Source: Myxococcota bacterium
GTDB taxonomy: Bacteria; Myxococcota_A; UBA9160; UBA4427
Length of the DNA stretch: 54,152 nt
Reading direction: 5' to 3'
Assembly (NCBI GenBank): GCA_028823175.1
Contig: JAPKBZ010000002.1
Span: 70,571-124,722, forward strand
Shown: positions 1 to 9,348 of the stretch, in pieces
How positions within the stretch are numbered: the first letter of the stretch is position 1
How the letters are laid out: each line of letters opens with the position of its first letter
The notes under the pieces: generated by a model
Database searches by the model: none
Told to the model about the DNA's origin: nothing
What the model saw: only the letters and a program-made list of their open reading frames with translations
Program-made: the position numbers and the translations under genes

Positions 1-106
1 ATGAATGGAGGAGCATACCCCCTCCCCCAGCTCCGGGCCTGCGCCCGGGGGCTGGGGCTTGTATCCTCTCGCATCACTCCTCACCCCAGCTACCGGAAAG
101 GGCGCC

Positions 107-1369
107 ATGGCCCCCTGGACATTTTTCGCACTCTCGCTCGCGGGACTCCTGCTCACCCTGAATGCCTACCTGCCCCAGCGACGGACGGGGCCCGGAGTGA
201 TCATCAGCTTCATGCTGGGCTGGCTGGTCTCCGAGTTGCCCCTGCACATACTTTCCATCCAGGTGGTCATCACCGTCTGTTGCCTCTTCGACGGCGGGCT
301 TGCCCATCCTCAGGGGTTCTGGGCGCTGGGTCTCTCGATCCTCTCCTGGATCGGGCTGCTCGGGCTGGTCTCCTACTCGCGCAAAGCCGCGCCGATCCTG
401 GAGGCGAGCCTGATCGCAGGACTCGGGCCCAATTACCGAGAGGAGATCGCACCCGATCTCAACGAGAAACTCGACCGCACCACGCCCCCTCCAGGGCTCG
501 CCCTGAACCCCTTCAAGCTGCACCGCCCGGATGTCATTCGGCATAAAAATATTGCCTACCTGCCCGGGGGCGGTAAACGAAACGAACTCGACGTCTACAC
601 ACCGCGAGCGGGCGTCGAAGGGGCACCTGTACTGCTGCAGATCCACGGCGGGGGCTGGACCATCGGCAACAAGCACGAACAGGCGATCCCCCTGATGAAC
701 CATATGGCTGCCCAGGGCTGGGTCTGCGTCGCCGCAAATTATCGCCTGAGCCCCAAGAGCACCTTTCCCGACCACCTCGTGGATGTGAAGCGGGCGATCG
801 CCTGGATTCGCGAAAAGATCGCCGACTACGGCGGAAATCCCGACTTCATCGCCGTCACCGGTGGCTCGGCGGGGGGGCACTTGACTGCGATGGCTGCCCT
901 GACCGCCAACGACCCCGAGTACCAACCCGGCTTCGAAGAAGTCGACACCCAGGTTCAGGCAGCCGTGCCCTTCTACGGAGTCTACGACTTCGCCGACGCG
1001 TTTGGTCTACACCCGGCCGATTCGATACGAGGTTGGGTCGGCAAGTCGGTTCTCAAAAAAAATCCGGAAACCGAACTCGAAGATTTCCGACGGGCCTCGC
1101 CTCTACACCGGATACGGCCGGAGGCGCCCCCCTTCTTCATCATCCACGGCTCCAATGACAGCCTGGCCTGTGTTGAGGAGGCGCGACATTTTGCCCAATC
1201 CCTGACTCGGATTTCCGAGCACCCGGTGGCCTACGGGGAGCTTCCCGGCACCCAGCACGCGTTCGAAGTCTTCCATTCCATCCGTTCGAGTGCCGCCGTG
1301 GTTGCCGCGAGCCGCTTCCTCGCCTGGAGCCTGTCCCAGGAGAAAGCGAAGAAGAGCCCGGAGAACTGA
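107..1369 (+). CDS. alpha/beta hydrolase (hormone-sensitive-lipase/esterase type) with N-terminal membrane segments
   Basis: Predicted serine esterase or lipase of 420 residues. About the first 110 residues are hydrophobic and look like three or four membrane segments. The hydrolase domain then carries the oxyanion motif HGGG (about residues 180-183) and a nucleophile elbow GGSAGG with Ser about 254. A late IIHGSND acid loop and a GTQHAF histidine complete the triad. The HGGG plus GxSxG pair is typical of the HSL/BD-FAE esterase families. The reading frame is open back to an ATG at position 5, but the extra 34 residues are Pro/Gly-rich and unlike a domain. I prefer the ATG at 107, which follows a GGAAAGG element. 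It converges on the dioxygenase gene. Its substrate cannot be told from sequence. Confidence 0.85.
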   Translation: MAPWTFFALSLAGLLLTLNAYLPQRRTGPGVIISFMLGWLVSELPLHILSIQVVITVCCLFDGGLAHPQGFWALGLSILSWIGLLGLVSYSRKAAPILEASLIAGLGPNYREEIAPDLNEKLDRTTPPPGLALNPFKLHRPDVIRHKNIAYLPGGGKRNELDVYTPRAGVEGAPVLLQIHGGGWTIGNKHEQAIPLMNHMAAQGWVCVAANYRLSPKSTFPDHLVDVKRAIAWIREKIADYGGNPDFIAVTGGSAGGHLTAMAALTANDPEYQPGFEEVDTQVQAAVPFYGVYDFADAFGLHPADSIRGWVGKSVLKKNPETELEDFRRASPLHRIRPEAPPFFIIHGSNDSLACVEEARHFAQSLTRISEHPVAYGELPGTQHAFEVFHSIRSSAAVVAASRFLAWSLSQEKAKKSPEN

Positions 1370-1419
1370 TCGACTCGGCGGTCACGGCAGAACTCGTCGC
1401 GGTCCTCTGAAAACTTCTC

Positions 1420-2238
1420 TCAGGCGGGTCCGGCACCGCCGACGAGCACGGGGTACTGGCGTCCCTCGGCGTCGCAGAGCGCTGGGGAATCCGCTCCCAT
1501 CCCGTGGCCGACGGTGATGGCTCCATCCGGTGCGAACTGAACGATATAGGCCTTGCGGAGGCGATCCGTGCTCAGATTCGGCCCGGTCATGTGAGGCGTC
1601 AGCGAGGAAAAGACTGCCACGCTGCCCGCCCGAAGGGGAACTGTGACTGGCTCCGAGGGCGGCGCCGAAAAAACCTCGAACCCGAGGTCAGTCAGCCTGT
1701 GCTCGTAGGTGCCTTCGCGGTGGAGACCGGGCGCAATAACCGGGCAACCATTCTCTTCGTCGGTATCCGTGAGAGCGACCCAACACGTCAGATATTGTTG
1801 AGGCTCGATATACGTGTAGCCGTTGTCCTGATGCCATGGAAAGCGATCTGAGGTGCCGGGCTTCTTGTAGACCGCCTGATCCCAGTAGAGGCGAACATCG
1901 GGGCCGATCAGGTCGTGGACCAGCCCCTGAAAAACAGAATGCCGGGTGAAGGCCTCTGCCCGGGGTGAGCGCAAGACCGGGTGCACGCTGAAGGTGATCT
2001 CATCGGCCCGGGCAATGAAGGCCTTCCCCCCGAGTTTCTCCCGGAGGAAGCCCTCGAACTCGGCCTCCAGGGGATCGAGTTCCTCGACCAGACGCGCCAC
2101 GGTCTCGCGCGTAAAGGCATCCTCGAGGAGCAAATAACCGTCCCGGTCGTAATCTCGCGCCTGCTCTTCACTGAGAAAACGAAGAGGCCCTGTATGATCA
2201 GTCCAGGCGAAGTCGGTGTTCCGCGGATGCTTCTGCAT
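1420..2238 (-). CDS. phytanoyl-CoA dioxygenase (PhyH) family protein
   Basis: 272-residue Fe(II)/2-oxoglutarate dioxygenase of the PhyH family, which hydroxylates lipids or small metabolites. The facial triad is visible: HxD in WHQDNGY (H136, D138) and a distal His in LTPHMTGPN (H216). Arg residues in DRLRKAY (about 227-228) probably bind 2-oxoglutarate. NGCPVIAPGLHREG is the usual PhyH core loop. The ATG start is preceded by AAGAAGGA at a good distance. It lies 122 bp downstream of the D-2-hydroxyacid dehydrogenase on the same strand, so the two may be co-transcribed. A hydroxylase followed by a hydroxyacid dehydrogenase would fit alpha-oxidation-like chemistry, but that is inference. Confidence 0.88.
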   Translation of the reverse strand: MQKHPRNTDFAWTDHTGPLRFLSEEQARDYDRDGYLLLEDAFTRETVARLVEELDPLEAEFEGFLREKLGGKAFIARADEITFSVHPVLRSPRAEAFTRHSVFQGLVHDLIGPDVRLYWDQAVYKKPGTSDRFPWHQDNGYTYIEPQQYLTCWVALTDTDEENGCPVIAPGLHREGTYEHRLTDLGFEVFSAPPSEPVTVPLRAGSVAVFSSLTPHMTGPNLSTDRLRKAYIVQFAPDGAITVGHGMGADSPALCDAEGRQYPVLVGGAGPA

Positions 2239-2360
2239 GACGATCCTTCTTTATGTCGGAACGAATTCTCTATTCCCGTCGCCGGAATCGAAAAAGATAC
2301 ATCGTCGTGGATCGACTTGCCGAAGGCGCCCCCGCTCTCCTTAATTCTCCTCAGTTCTCC

Positions 2361-3362
2361 TCAGCGAACGCCAGCCGGGCCGACTTCGTTGAGCAAGGCT
2401 TCGCCGCGCGCATAGCGGCCGAGATTTTCGATAAAAATCCGACTCGCCCGAATATGATTTCCGGGGTTGGTGCCCGCGCTATGCGGCGTAATCAAGACAT
2501 TCGGCAGCAGCCAGAGAGGACTCTCTGAGCCCAGGGGCTCCTCTCGAAAGACGTCCAAGCCGGCTCCCCCCAGCTGTCCCGATCCCAGGGCGGCGATCAG
2601 CGCCTCTTCCTCCACCACACCGCCCCGGGCCACGTTCACGAAAAAAGCGCCGGGCTTGAAGCGAGAAAAGGCGGCCGCATCGAAAAGGTTATGCGTCTCG
2701 TCCGTCAGAGGAACGGCGACGACCACCGCATCGAAGCCGGGCAAGCACTCGCCGAGCGATCCCATGGGCAGCGCCTTGCAGGGTTCCGTTCCCCGGGGCG
2801 TACGCCGAAATCCCGTGACGTTCATCCCCAGGGCGAGGCCGAGGCGAGCGACGGCTTCCCCGATCGGACCGAGCCCCACTACCCCCAGCGAGAGTCCCTG
2901 GAGATCGCGAAAACCCCGGGGATTCCAGCGCTGCTCGCGCTGGTCTTGCATCCAGCCCGGCAGGTCGCGACTCAGCGCGAGTAGATAGAGGATGGCCGTC
3001 TGGGCGATGGGCTCGGCCTGGGTGCCCGACGATGTCGTCAGGCGCACGCCACGCTCGAGCAGGCTATCAAAGAAAGCATCGTCGACTCCCGCGCTGAAGG
3101 TATGCATCCAGCGCAGGTTCTCGGCCTTGAGAGCGGCCACCGCAAATTCTCTCGAGCGTTCAGGAAAAATATCACCCGAGAAGTAGAGCACCTCAACACT
3201 CGCGTAGTCCGCGATAGCGGCACCCGGAGAACTCACCCAGCGGGCAAGGTTTGGCGCAGCGGCATCCATCTCCGCCCCCCAATCGGACTCGACGCCCTCG
3301 CTGACCAAGAGTTTGCCCGGCACTCCGGGAGTATGGCAAGGCCGCCGCGGCTTCGCCGCCAC
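2361..3362 (-). CDS. D-2-hydroxyacid dehydrogenase, NAD-binding
   Basis: 333-residue member of the D-isomer-specific 2-hydroxyacid dehydrogenase family. These enzymes interconvert 2-oxoacids and D-2-hydroxyacids with NAD(P). The Rossmann motif GLGPIG is at 163-168. The catalytic set is present: Arg246 in NVARGGVVEE, Glu275 in FREEPL and His294 in ITPHSAG. Length matches the family (310-340). The GTG start at 3362 has no clear ribosome site; a GTG 13 codons inside follows a CCCGGA and would keep the first beta strand, so the start is uncertain. The upstream 90 bp separates it divergently from the cytochrome gene. Confidence 0.85.
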   Translation of the reverse strand: MAAKPRRPCHTPGVPGKLLVSEGVESDWGAEMDAAAPNLARWVSSPGAAIADYASVEVLYFSGDIFPERSREFAVAALKAENLRWMHTFSAGVDDAFFDSLLERGVRLTTSSGTQAEPIAQTAILYLLALSRDLPGWMQDQREQRWNPRGFRDLQGLSLGVVGLGPIGEAVARLGLALGMNVTGFRRTPRGTEPCKALPMGSLGECLPGFDAVVVAVPLTDETHNLFDAAAFSRFKPGAFFVNVARGGVVEEEALIAALGSGQLGGAGLDVFREEPLGSESPLWLLPNVLITPHSAGTNPGNHIRASRIFIENLGRYARGEALLNEVGPAGVR

Positions 3363-3453
3363 CCAAAAACCAGGGGCTTCCGAGAGGCGCTGGACGAATC
3401 TGCTAAATGAGCGAAACTTCGGGTGTCCAGACTAACGGCCAGAGGAGCCCTGG

Positions 3454-4686
3454 TTGCCCCATCGATCAAAATGCCTAAGCGCTGCCGCGATCGGCTTTCT
3501 TCTGGCCTGGTTCGCAGAGGTCCCGATCGCTCCCGCCGACCCTCCTCAGGTTTCCTCAAGCCAGGAACCCGAGGGCGAAGTGGTCGCGGTCAACGGCGAT
3601 GCCAGCCCCGAGATGCAGGGACTCTTCGAAACCGCGATCCCCCTGCTCCCCCTGGCCATGGCTCAAGAGACCTGGTCCGCGCCGGAGCAACGCATCGCCA
3701 TCGGGCGCGGCCTCGACCAACTCGCCCAAGCTAGCGCCACCCTCGGTCAGCACGCCGTCACCCGGGATCTCGGTTTTCAAAACCTGAGCGACTCCCTGGC
3801 CGAGGATATCGAGCGCACTCGACATCACTACGCCGAGGGGAACTTTGAGGAATCCCGGGCTTCCATGGTGGAGATCGCCAACACCTGCGCGGCCTGTCAC
3901 TCGCGCCTCCCGGGCCGTTCCGACACGCGCCGCCCCCCCCTGCCCGGCGTCCTGCTTGCGAATCTCTCGCTGCACGAGCAGAGCCAGGTCTGGGTCGCCA
4001 CCCGGCGCTTCGACAAAGCTATGGCGGTCTGGGAGACGGCCCTCGCCGACGAAATGCGGGCTCCGGGCCAACTCGATATCGAGGGCTACCTCCTCGATTA
4101 TATGACCATCGGCCTGCGCGTCCTCCAGGAGCCGGCCCGAGTTCGAAGCACCTTCGCGGGCTTCTCCCAGCGGCCGGATATGCCCATCTACCTGCAACGC
4201 CACCTGGCGGGTTGGGCGATCGCCCTGGCCGCCATCGAAGCCGAGCAGCCCCCCGCCGACCCCCTGCTGCGTGCCCGGGAACTCGCCGGTGCCCAGGGCG
4301 TTCCGCGCCCAGACCTCCTCGGCCGGGAGCAGACCGTCTACGATCTTGCCGCCTCGAGCCTTCTCCTTCGCCTTATCGATGACAACCGGGCCAGCCCCGA
4401 GGAACTCTCCGAGGCCTACTACCTGCTTGGAGTCGTCGAAGCGCGCAGCGTGGATTCCTATTGGCTCCCCCAGGCAGAATCCCACCTGGAGGCCGCCATC
4501 CGCCTGGCCCCTGGCTCACCCTCCGCGGCCAGCGCCTACGCGCTGCTCGAGGAATACGTGGTCGTGGGCTTCGGCGGCGCCGACGGCGATGCGCTCCCCG
4601 ACACTGCTTTCGGAAAGCTTCAGGAACTGGAAGCGCTGATCGAAAAGAGCCCGGCTCGCCCGACGGATCCCTCGACTTCGCTTTGA
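3454..4686 (+). CDS. exported cytochrome c'-like haem protein with helical-repeat C-terminus
   Basis: 410-residue protein starting at TTG 3454, seven bases after AGAGGAG. The N-terminus is a signal peptide: a short basic region, a hydrophobic run and Ala residues near 25-28. A single haem-binding motif CAACH lies at 145-149, near the end of a helical block. This matches the layout of cytochrome c' (four-helix bundle with CxxCH in the last helix, followed by a basic stretch). The remaining 250 residues are Ala/Leu-rich helices with a TPR-like segment near 330-365. I do not recognise the whole architecture. A role in periplasmic electron transfer or gas binding is inference. The ProA-like gene starts 31 bp downstream on the same strand. 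Confidence 0.7.
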   Translation: MPHRSKCLSAAAIGFLLAWFAEVPIAPADPPQVSSSQEPEGEVVAVNGDASPEMQGLFETAIPLLPLAMAQETWSAPEQRIAIGRGLDQLAQASATLGQHAVTRDLGFQNLSDSLAEDIERTRHHYAEGNFEESRASMVEIANTCAACHSRLPGRSDTRRPPLPGVLLANLSLHEQSQVWVATRRFDKAMAVWETALADEMRAPGQLDIEGYLLDYMTIGLRVLQEPARVRSTFAGFSQRPDMPIYLQRHLAGWAIALAAIEAEQPPADPLLRARELAGAQGVPRPDLLGREQTVYDLAASSLLLRLIDDNRASPEELSEAYYLLGVVEARSVDSYWLPQAESHLEAAIRLAPGSPSAASAYALLEEYVVVGFGGADGDALPDTAFGKLQELEALIEKSPARPTDPSTSL

Positions 4687-4717
4687 CATCGCGCTCCGAG
4701 GCACGCAAACTGCCCCC

Positions 4718-6238
4718 ATGTCGGAGACCCATCCCCAGAGCAGCGAACTCACTGAACTCAAAGCCGGAACCCCGATTCTCTTCGGCGGGAACCGCATCCT
4801 GCACGTTCCCGACGAACTCGCCGAGCGGTTTCGACCTGGCGATTCCGTGGTGGTCGTGGAAGCCAGCGAGGAGATCCTCCTGATTCCCGCCGAGGAGGAG
4901 CGGATCGCTGGCGACGCCGTCAAAAGGGCCCAAGCCGCGTTCAGCACCTTGGCCGCAGCCTCGGACGAGGCGATTTCCAACTTTTACCTGGCCTTCGCCG
5001 AGCGCCTCGCCGACGATTCCATCTGGGCCCGCATCCAGGAAGTCAACACCGAGGACGTGGTCAACGCCCGGGCACGGGGCCGCTCCACCACCCGGCTCGT
5101 CGCCAATGAAAAATTGCGGGGGCTGATGATCGAGGGCCTTCGGGGCTGGGTCGGCGCCCAGAGTCGGCGCGGCCAGATCATCGAGACCGTCGAGCGCGAC
5201 GGCTGGCGAACCGAGTTGGTCGGGGCCGCCCTGGGCGTCGTCGCCTTCGTCTTCGAGGGTCGGCCCAATGTCCTCGCCGATGCCACCGGCGTACTTCGTG
5301 GGGGAAATACCGTGGTTTTCCGTATCGGAAGCGATGCCCTGGCCACGGCACGCTCGATCATGAGCGAAGCCCTCGCCCCCGCTTTGCGCCAAGCGGGCCT
5401 GCCCGAGGGCTGCGTCGTCCTCGTCGACAGCAGCACCCACGCCGCGGGCTGGGCGCTCTTCGGAAATAGGCGGCTTTCCCTGGCCGTCGCCCGAGGCTCG
5501 GGACGGGCGGTGGCAACCCTCGGCGGCCTGGCCCAACAAGCCGGCGTAGCCGTCAGCCTGCACGGAACCGGCGGAGCCTGGCTTATCGCCTCCGAGTCGA
5601 CCCGGGCAGAGCCCTTCTCCGAGGCCGTGCTCCGATCCCTCGACCGCAAGGTCTGCAACACGCTCAATACCTGCTGCATCCAGCGATCCCGGGCAAATGA
5701 ACTCGTACCGGTGCTGATCGGCGCCCTCGAACGCGCCGGTGAGGCCCTCGGCCAAACCTACAAGTTGCACGTGGCGGAATCGAGCCGTGATGCAGTTCCC
5801 AGCGAACTCTTCGAACGCGAGGTCAGCGTGCGCCGAGCCGAGGGCGACGTACCCGAACGCCAGGCCCAGACGATCGCCGAGGCAGAGCTTGGCCATGAGT
5901 GGGAGTGGGAACAAACGCCCGAGATCAGCCTGGTGCTGGTCGACGATCTCGATGAGGCCGTCGATCTCTGCAACCGCTACAGCCCTCGCTTCGTCGCCTG
6001 CCTCATCAGCGAAGAAGCCGCCGAACAGGAACGCTTCTACGCCACCGTGGATGCGCCCTTTGTGGGCGACGGCCACACCCGCTGGGTCGATGGTCAGGTC
6101 GCTCTCGATCGGCCCGAGCTCGGCCTATCCAACTGGCAATCCGGCCGCCTTTTCGGCCGAGGCGGCATCCTCAGCGGGGACACGGTCTACACCGTGCGCA
6201 CCCGGGCGGTGGGGACCAGCAAGCCCGCCCCGCGCTGA
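4718..6238 (+). CDS. glutamate-5-semialdehyde dehydrogenase (ProA)-like aldehyde dehydrogenase
   Basis: 506-residue aldehyde dehydrogenase superfamily protein closest in motifs to ProA, which reduces gamma-glutamyl phosphate in proline synthesis. ProA landmarks are FEGRPNVLADAT (about 179-190), RGGNTVVFR and a catalytic Cys313 in KVCNTLNT, the counterpart of the ProA ACNALET motif. It is about 90 residues longer than typical ProA. The extra part is mostly an N-terminal segment of about 65 residues with short beta strands (ILHVPDEL, DSVVVVEAS, ILLIPAEEE) that I do not recognise. No proB or proC is adjacent; the neighbour is a cytochrome c'-like gene. It may therefore be a proline enzyme or a relative acting on another acyl phosphate or aldehyde. 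Confidence 0.75.
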   Translation: MSETHPQSSELTELKAGTPILFGGNRILHVPDELAERFRPGDSVVVVEASEEILLIPAEEERIAGDAVKRAQAAFSTLAAASDEAISNFYLAFAERLADDSIWARIQEVNTEDVVNARARGRSTTRLVANEKLRGLMIEGLRGWVGAQSRRGQIIETVERDGWRTELVGAALGVVAFVFEGRPNVLADATGVLRGGNTVVFRIGSDALATARSIMSEALAPALRQAGLPEGCVVLVDSSTHAAGWALFGNRRLSLAVARGSGRAVATLGGLAQQAGVAVSLHGTGGAWLIASESTRAEPFSEAVLRSLDRKVCNTLNTCCIQRSRANELVPVLIGALERAGEALGQTYKLHVAESSRDAVPSELFEREVSVRRAEGDVPERQAQTIAEAELGHEWEWEQTPEISLVLVDDLDEAVDLCNRYSPRFVACLISEEAAEQERFYATVDAPFVGDGHTRWVDGQVALDRPELGLSNWQSGRLFGRGGILSGDTVYTVRTRAVGTSKPAPR

Positions 6239-6257
6239 ACTCCCGGGCGAGCGTCCC

Positions 6258-7301
6258 TCAGGCGCAGTGGGCCTCGACCCACTCGTCCACCTTGGCCCAT
6301 TCCCCATCGAGCCAGGCTTTGCGTGCCTCCCCTTCCCGGGGAATTTCGCTGGCGGGCACCCGCCAGCACTCGACCCGCAACCGGACTCCCAGAGCAGCCC
6401 CCGACGTAAGATCTCCCAGCCGGGTCAGGGCCTCGGTCCCGGTATGGGCGCAGAAGACCACGTCAACCTCGGGCGCGCCGTCCATCAGGGCGAAGACGCC
6501 GCCGAAGCGTAGGGGCAGAACCTTCTTCAGATCGAGGGCGGATTCGCGGCGGTCGGTTTCCCCTCGCGACTTCAGCCCCGCCAGGATCCGGTCACGGCGC
6601 GAGTCCGTGAACCGGGTGCCTTCGGGAAAGAGGATCACCCCGTCCGAGGCGCCGAGATTCTCGGTCAGCGCTCGGACCCGGGCGATCTCTGGCCCGCCAT
6701 CCGGCGCCCCCCGGAGCACAAAGGCATTGGGCAGGCGATCGCCCACGATATCGAGGCACGGATCGATGCGAAGCTCGCGTTTGAGCACGTAGCGCAGCCG
6801 CAGACCATAGGGTCGAGCGGCCACCAGGTCGGGAAGCAGCGCATCCACCACCGAAGCATGGCGGATGAGAATAATCACCGGGCCCCGGGCCAGGGCCTCA
6901 CCGCCTTGCACTTCGAGCCGAATGTCCAGGAGGCGACGCGCGCCCGAATAGAGGGCCCCGACCCAGAAACTCTGGAGCGCGTAATTTCGAGCCTGCCACG
7001 TCTCCCGATCTTGCCGGCCGCGCAGGGCAATGGCCAGAGCGCCGATCAAGCCCGCGGATTCGCAAGCCATCAGCCAGGTCAAGTAGAGAAAGCACCGCAA
7101 GAGGGGGTAGGATTTGCGCTGGAAGAGTCCCACAGCGGCCAGCAGGGGAGCCCAAAGGGGAGAACTCAAGAGGAGCAACGCCAGGGCAAGGTGAACGCCG
7201 AGAATAGTCCCAGCCCGTCTCAGCTGTCGGCGAAGGATAGAATCGTCGGATCCCCCCCCGGTTAAAAACTCACCGCGATCCGCTGGGCGTTGAGCCTTCA
7301 A
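6258..7301 (-). CDS. PlsC-type 1-acylglycerol-3-phosphate acyltransferase
   Basis: 347-residue membrane acyltransferase of the PlsC/LPLAT family, which moves acyl groups from acyl-ACP or acyl-CoA to lysophospholipids or related alcohols. Hydrophobic segments lie near residues 32-60 and 70-95. The catalytic HX4D motif is RHASVVDA and the glycerol-phosphate motif is FPEGTRF. The TTG start (7301-7299) overlaps the TGA stop of the upstream SDR as TTGA, so translation is probably coupled. It is the last gene of the MBL hydrolase-sulfotransferase-SDR-PlsC group. The context suggests it acylates a lipid made or modified by that group; the acceptor is unknown. Confidence 0.85.
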   Translation of the reverse strand: MKAQRPADRGEFLTGGGSDDSILRRQLRRAGTILGVHLALALLLLSSPLWAPLLAAVGLFQRKSYPLLRCFLYLTWLMACESAGLIGALAIALRGRQDRETWQARNYALQSFWVGALYSGARRLLDIRLEVQGGEALARGPVIILIRHASVVDALLPDLVAARPYGLRLRYVLKRELRIDPCLDIVGDRLPNAFVLRGAPDGGPEIARVRALTENLGASDGVILFPEGTRFTDSRRDRILAGLKSRGETDRRESALDLKKVLPLRFGGVFALMDGAPEVDVVFCAHTGTEALTRLGDLTSGAALGVRLRVECWRVPASEIPREGEARKAWLDGEWAKVDEWVEAHCA

Positions 7302-8050
7302 GCGACCGAATAGCCGCCGTCAACGTTGAGCGTCTGCCCGGTGATGAAGGCCGCCTCTTCACTGGCGAGAAATAGAATTGAGGGGGCAACATCGGAGGGG
7401 AGCCCCCAGCGCCCCATGGGCGTTCGAGCCATCTGGGGTTTTTCCAGCACTTCGACACCCTTCATGACCGCGGTCATATTGCTTTCGATCAGTCCCGGAG
7501 CCACGGCGTTCACGCGTACGCCCTCTCCCGCCCAGGCCACCGCGAGGTTCAAAGTCATCTGCACGATTCCCGCCTTGGCCGCGCCATAACCGGGGACCAT
7601 GGGGACAGCGATATAGGAGGACATGGACGCCAGGTTGATCACACTGCCGCCTCCTGAAATCGAACTCTCTTTAAGCATTTCCTTGCATGCGATCGCCATT
7701 CGGAACGCGCCGAAGAGATTGATGGCTACGCTTTCCTCGAAGACGTCGGGCTCCCACTCGTTGCGACCACCGGGCAGGCTCGCCCCCGCATTATTGACCA
7801 GCACATCGAGGCGGCCGAGGCGGCTGGCCACCTCCTCGACCTCTCCGGGCGACTTCACCTGGAGCGAGTGATATTCGTAGTCAGAAAGATCGTGATCGTA
7901 GTCCGCAGCAGAGTCCCGGGTTCCCGTAATGACGACATCGGCCCCCGCTTCGTGAAAATTCGCCGCGATCCCAGCACCGATTCCATTGGAGCCGCCGGTA
8001 ACCAACACCCGGCTCCCGGAATAGTCGAAACGGCAACCTGCATGACTCAT
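7298..8050 (-). CDS. SDR family oxidoreductase (FabG-like)
   Basis: About 250-residue short-chain dehydrogenase/reductase. The NAD(P) motif TGGSNGIG is near the start, NNAG is mid-protein and the active-site YGAAK is at the usual place. The C-terminus ends in the classical VDGGYS region. I chose ATG 8050 over an upstream GTG at 8068 because GGAAGGGGG lies just before it and the N-terminus then matches the family. Its stop overlaps the acyltransferase start, and the sulfotransferase stop is 38 bp upstream. It probably oxidises or reduces an alcohol or ketone on the same lipid-like substrate handled by its operon partners. Confidence 0.88.
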   Translation of the reverse strand: MSHAGCRFDYSGSRVLVTGGSNGIGAGIAANFHEAGADVVITGTRDSAADYDHDLSDYEYHSLQVKSPGEVEEVASRLGRLDVLVNNAGASLPGGRNEWEPDVFEESVAINLFGAFRMAIACKEMLKESSISGGGSVINLASMSSYIAVPMVPGYGAAKAGIVQMTLNLAVAWAGEGVRVNAVAPGLIESNMTAVMKGVEVLEKPQMARTPMGRWGLPSDVAPSILFLASEEAAFITGQTLNVDGGYSVA

Positions 8051-8088
8051 TGAATTCCCCCTTCCCACAGTTCCGCTGACTCAGGGAC

Positions 8089-9348
8089 TCAGTGAGCCTC
8101 TTCACGAACCGGGAAACGATCGTAGTAAAAGCCAAAGCGCTCCCTCAAGGCGTCGGGGTCGAAGCCCAGATCGCGCTTCAGGTCGTAGACGATGCGGCCG
8201 TGTTTGCCCCGAGGATTGGCGACCATGAAGGCGTCGAGGGCCCCCCGGGCGGCGCTCGTCATGGGCAGATCGGCCAGCTCGTAGATTCGCTCGACGGCCC
8301 CGACGTCATCCGCCATGAACTCGTGGAAGAGCACGTCGAGACTGCTCTCGGCGGGGATCAGGTCGCGATCCCGAACACACGCACGGAGCAATTTCTCGAC
8401 CCGGTCCGCCCAATACTCCGCCACCGCATGGGGCTCCGGGCGCTTGCGCCGCACCCGGTCTCCATAGGCAAGCATTGTCGCCGCCGAGGCGACGACCGAG
8501 ACCGGATCGCGATGGGTCAGGACCACGGTGGCGTCGGGAAAGACTGCGCGCAGGGGGCCGAGCTGTTCGAGGTGCTGAGGCGACTTCAGAATCCAACGCT
8601 CGGGGCCGCGCATCCACTGGAGCGCCTGCAGTACGCGTTTCATATAGGCGTAGTGGGGGGTCTGGTCTTGGCCGAGGTAGTAATCACGCCAGCGGGGAAC
8701 GGTGGCGATCCATTCGAGCAGATAGGAGGAAAAATCGAGCCCCTGGAGTTCGATTTCTTCATGCACGTGGTCGGGCGCCATATCGTGCATATTGCGCAGC
8801 AGGGGCATCATGGCGAGTTGCTGGGCGTACCCCTCTTGGCAGCGTGCGAGCCGAGGGTCGATCCCCTCCGGGCCAGCAGCCTCATTGGAGTCGGGCACCG
8901 GCTCAAGGCTCTCCCAGTAGGGGAGCGAGCGCAGGCGGGAATCTGCCGCAATCAGGTTGAGGAGATGGGTCGTCCCCGAGCGCGGCAGCCCTCCAATGAT
9001 GATCGGCTGCCTAATCTCCACCTCGAGAATCTCCGGGTGCCTGCGAAGCAGATCCTCGAAACGCAGACGGTTCGCCGCGTAGCGAACGAGGTCGCGATAA
9101 ACCGCAATGCGGCCCACGGCACCGAGCCCCTCGTCCTCGTTCACGCTCTCGAGTTGCACGGCTAATCGGGCGCGAAAATCGTCCGGACCAAAATCAGAGA
9201 GGCCCGCGCGCTCCACCGCCTCACCGAGCACCGCCTCTTCGCTGAGCTCGACAGGGAATTGCTCCGCGCCATCCCGGGCAGCCTGCTGGACCGGGGTCAG
9301 AACGGGTTCGGCCAGATCATCGATGTGGATTTCGCCGGGCCCGCTCAT
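8089..9348 (-). CDS. PAPS-dependent sulfotransferase family protein
   Basis: 419-residue sulfotransferase. The 5'-phosphosulfate loop is GGLPRSGTTHLLN and the 3'-phosphate motif is VVLTHRDPVSVVAS, with a catalytic-type His region upstream. Such enzymes transfer sulfuryl groups from PAPS to alcohols or amines of lipids and glycans. I start it at the ATG 9348-9346, which overlaps the TGA of the MBL hydrolase gene as ATGA; the longer open frame to 9423 would overlap that gene by 79 bases. It is sandwiched between an alkylsulfatase-like hydrolase and an SDR/acyltransferase pair, so a sulfated lipid or sterol is a reasonable guess. No PAPS-synthesis genes are in the window. Confidence 0.87.
   Translation of the reverse strand: MSGPGEIHIDDLAEPVLTPVQQAARDGAEQFPVELSEEAVLGEAVERAGLSDFGPDDFRARLAVQLESVNEDEGLGAVGRIAVYRDLVRYAANRLRFEDLLRRHPEILEVEIRQPIIIGGLPRSGTTHLLNLIAADSRLRSLPYWESLEPVPDSNEAAGPEGIDPRLARCQEGYAQQLAMMPLLRNMHDMAPDHVHEEIELQGLDFSSYLLEWIATVPRWRDYYLGQDQTPHYAYMKRVLQALQWMRGPERWILKSPQHLEQLGPLRAVFPDATVVLTHRDPVSVVASAATMLAYGDRVRRKRPEPHAVAEYWADRVEKLLRACVRDRDLIPAESSLDVLFHEFMADDVGAVERIYELADLPMTSAARGALDAFMVANPRGKHGRIVYDLKRDLGFDPDALRERFGFYYDRFPVREEAH

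Noticed and set aside
4373-6076. 567-codon minus-strand open frame
   Set aside because: Antisense to the ProA-like gene; low-complexity Gly/Asp composition and no motif.
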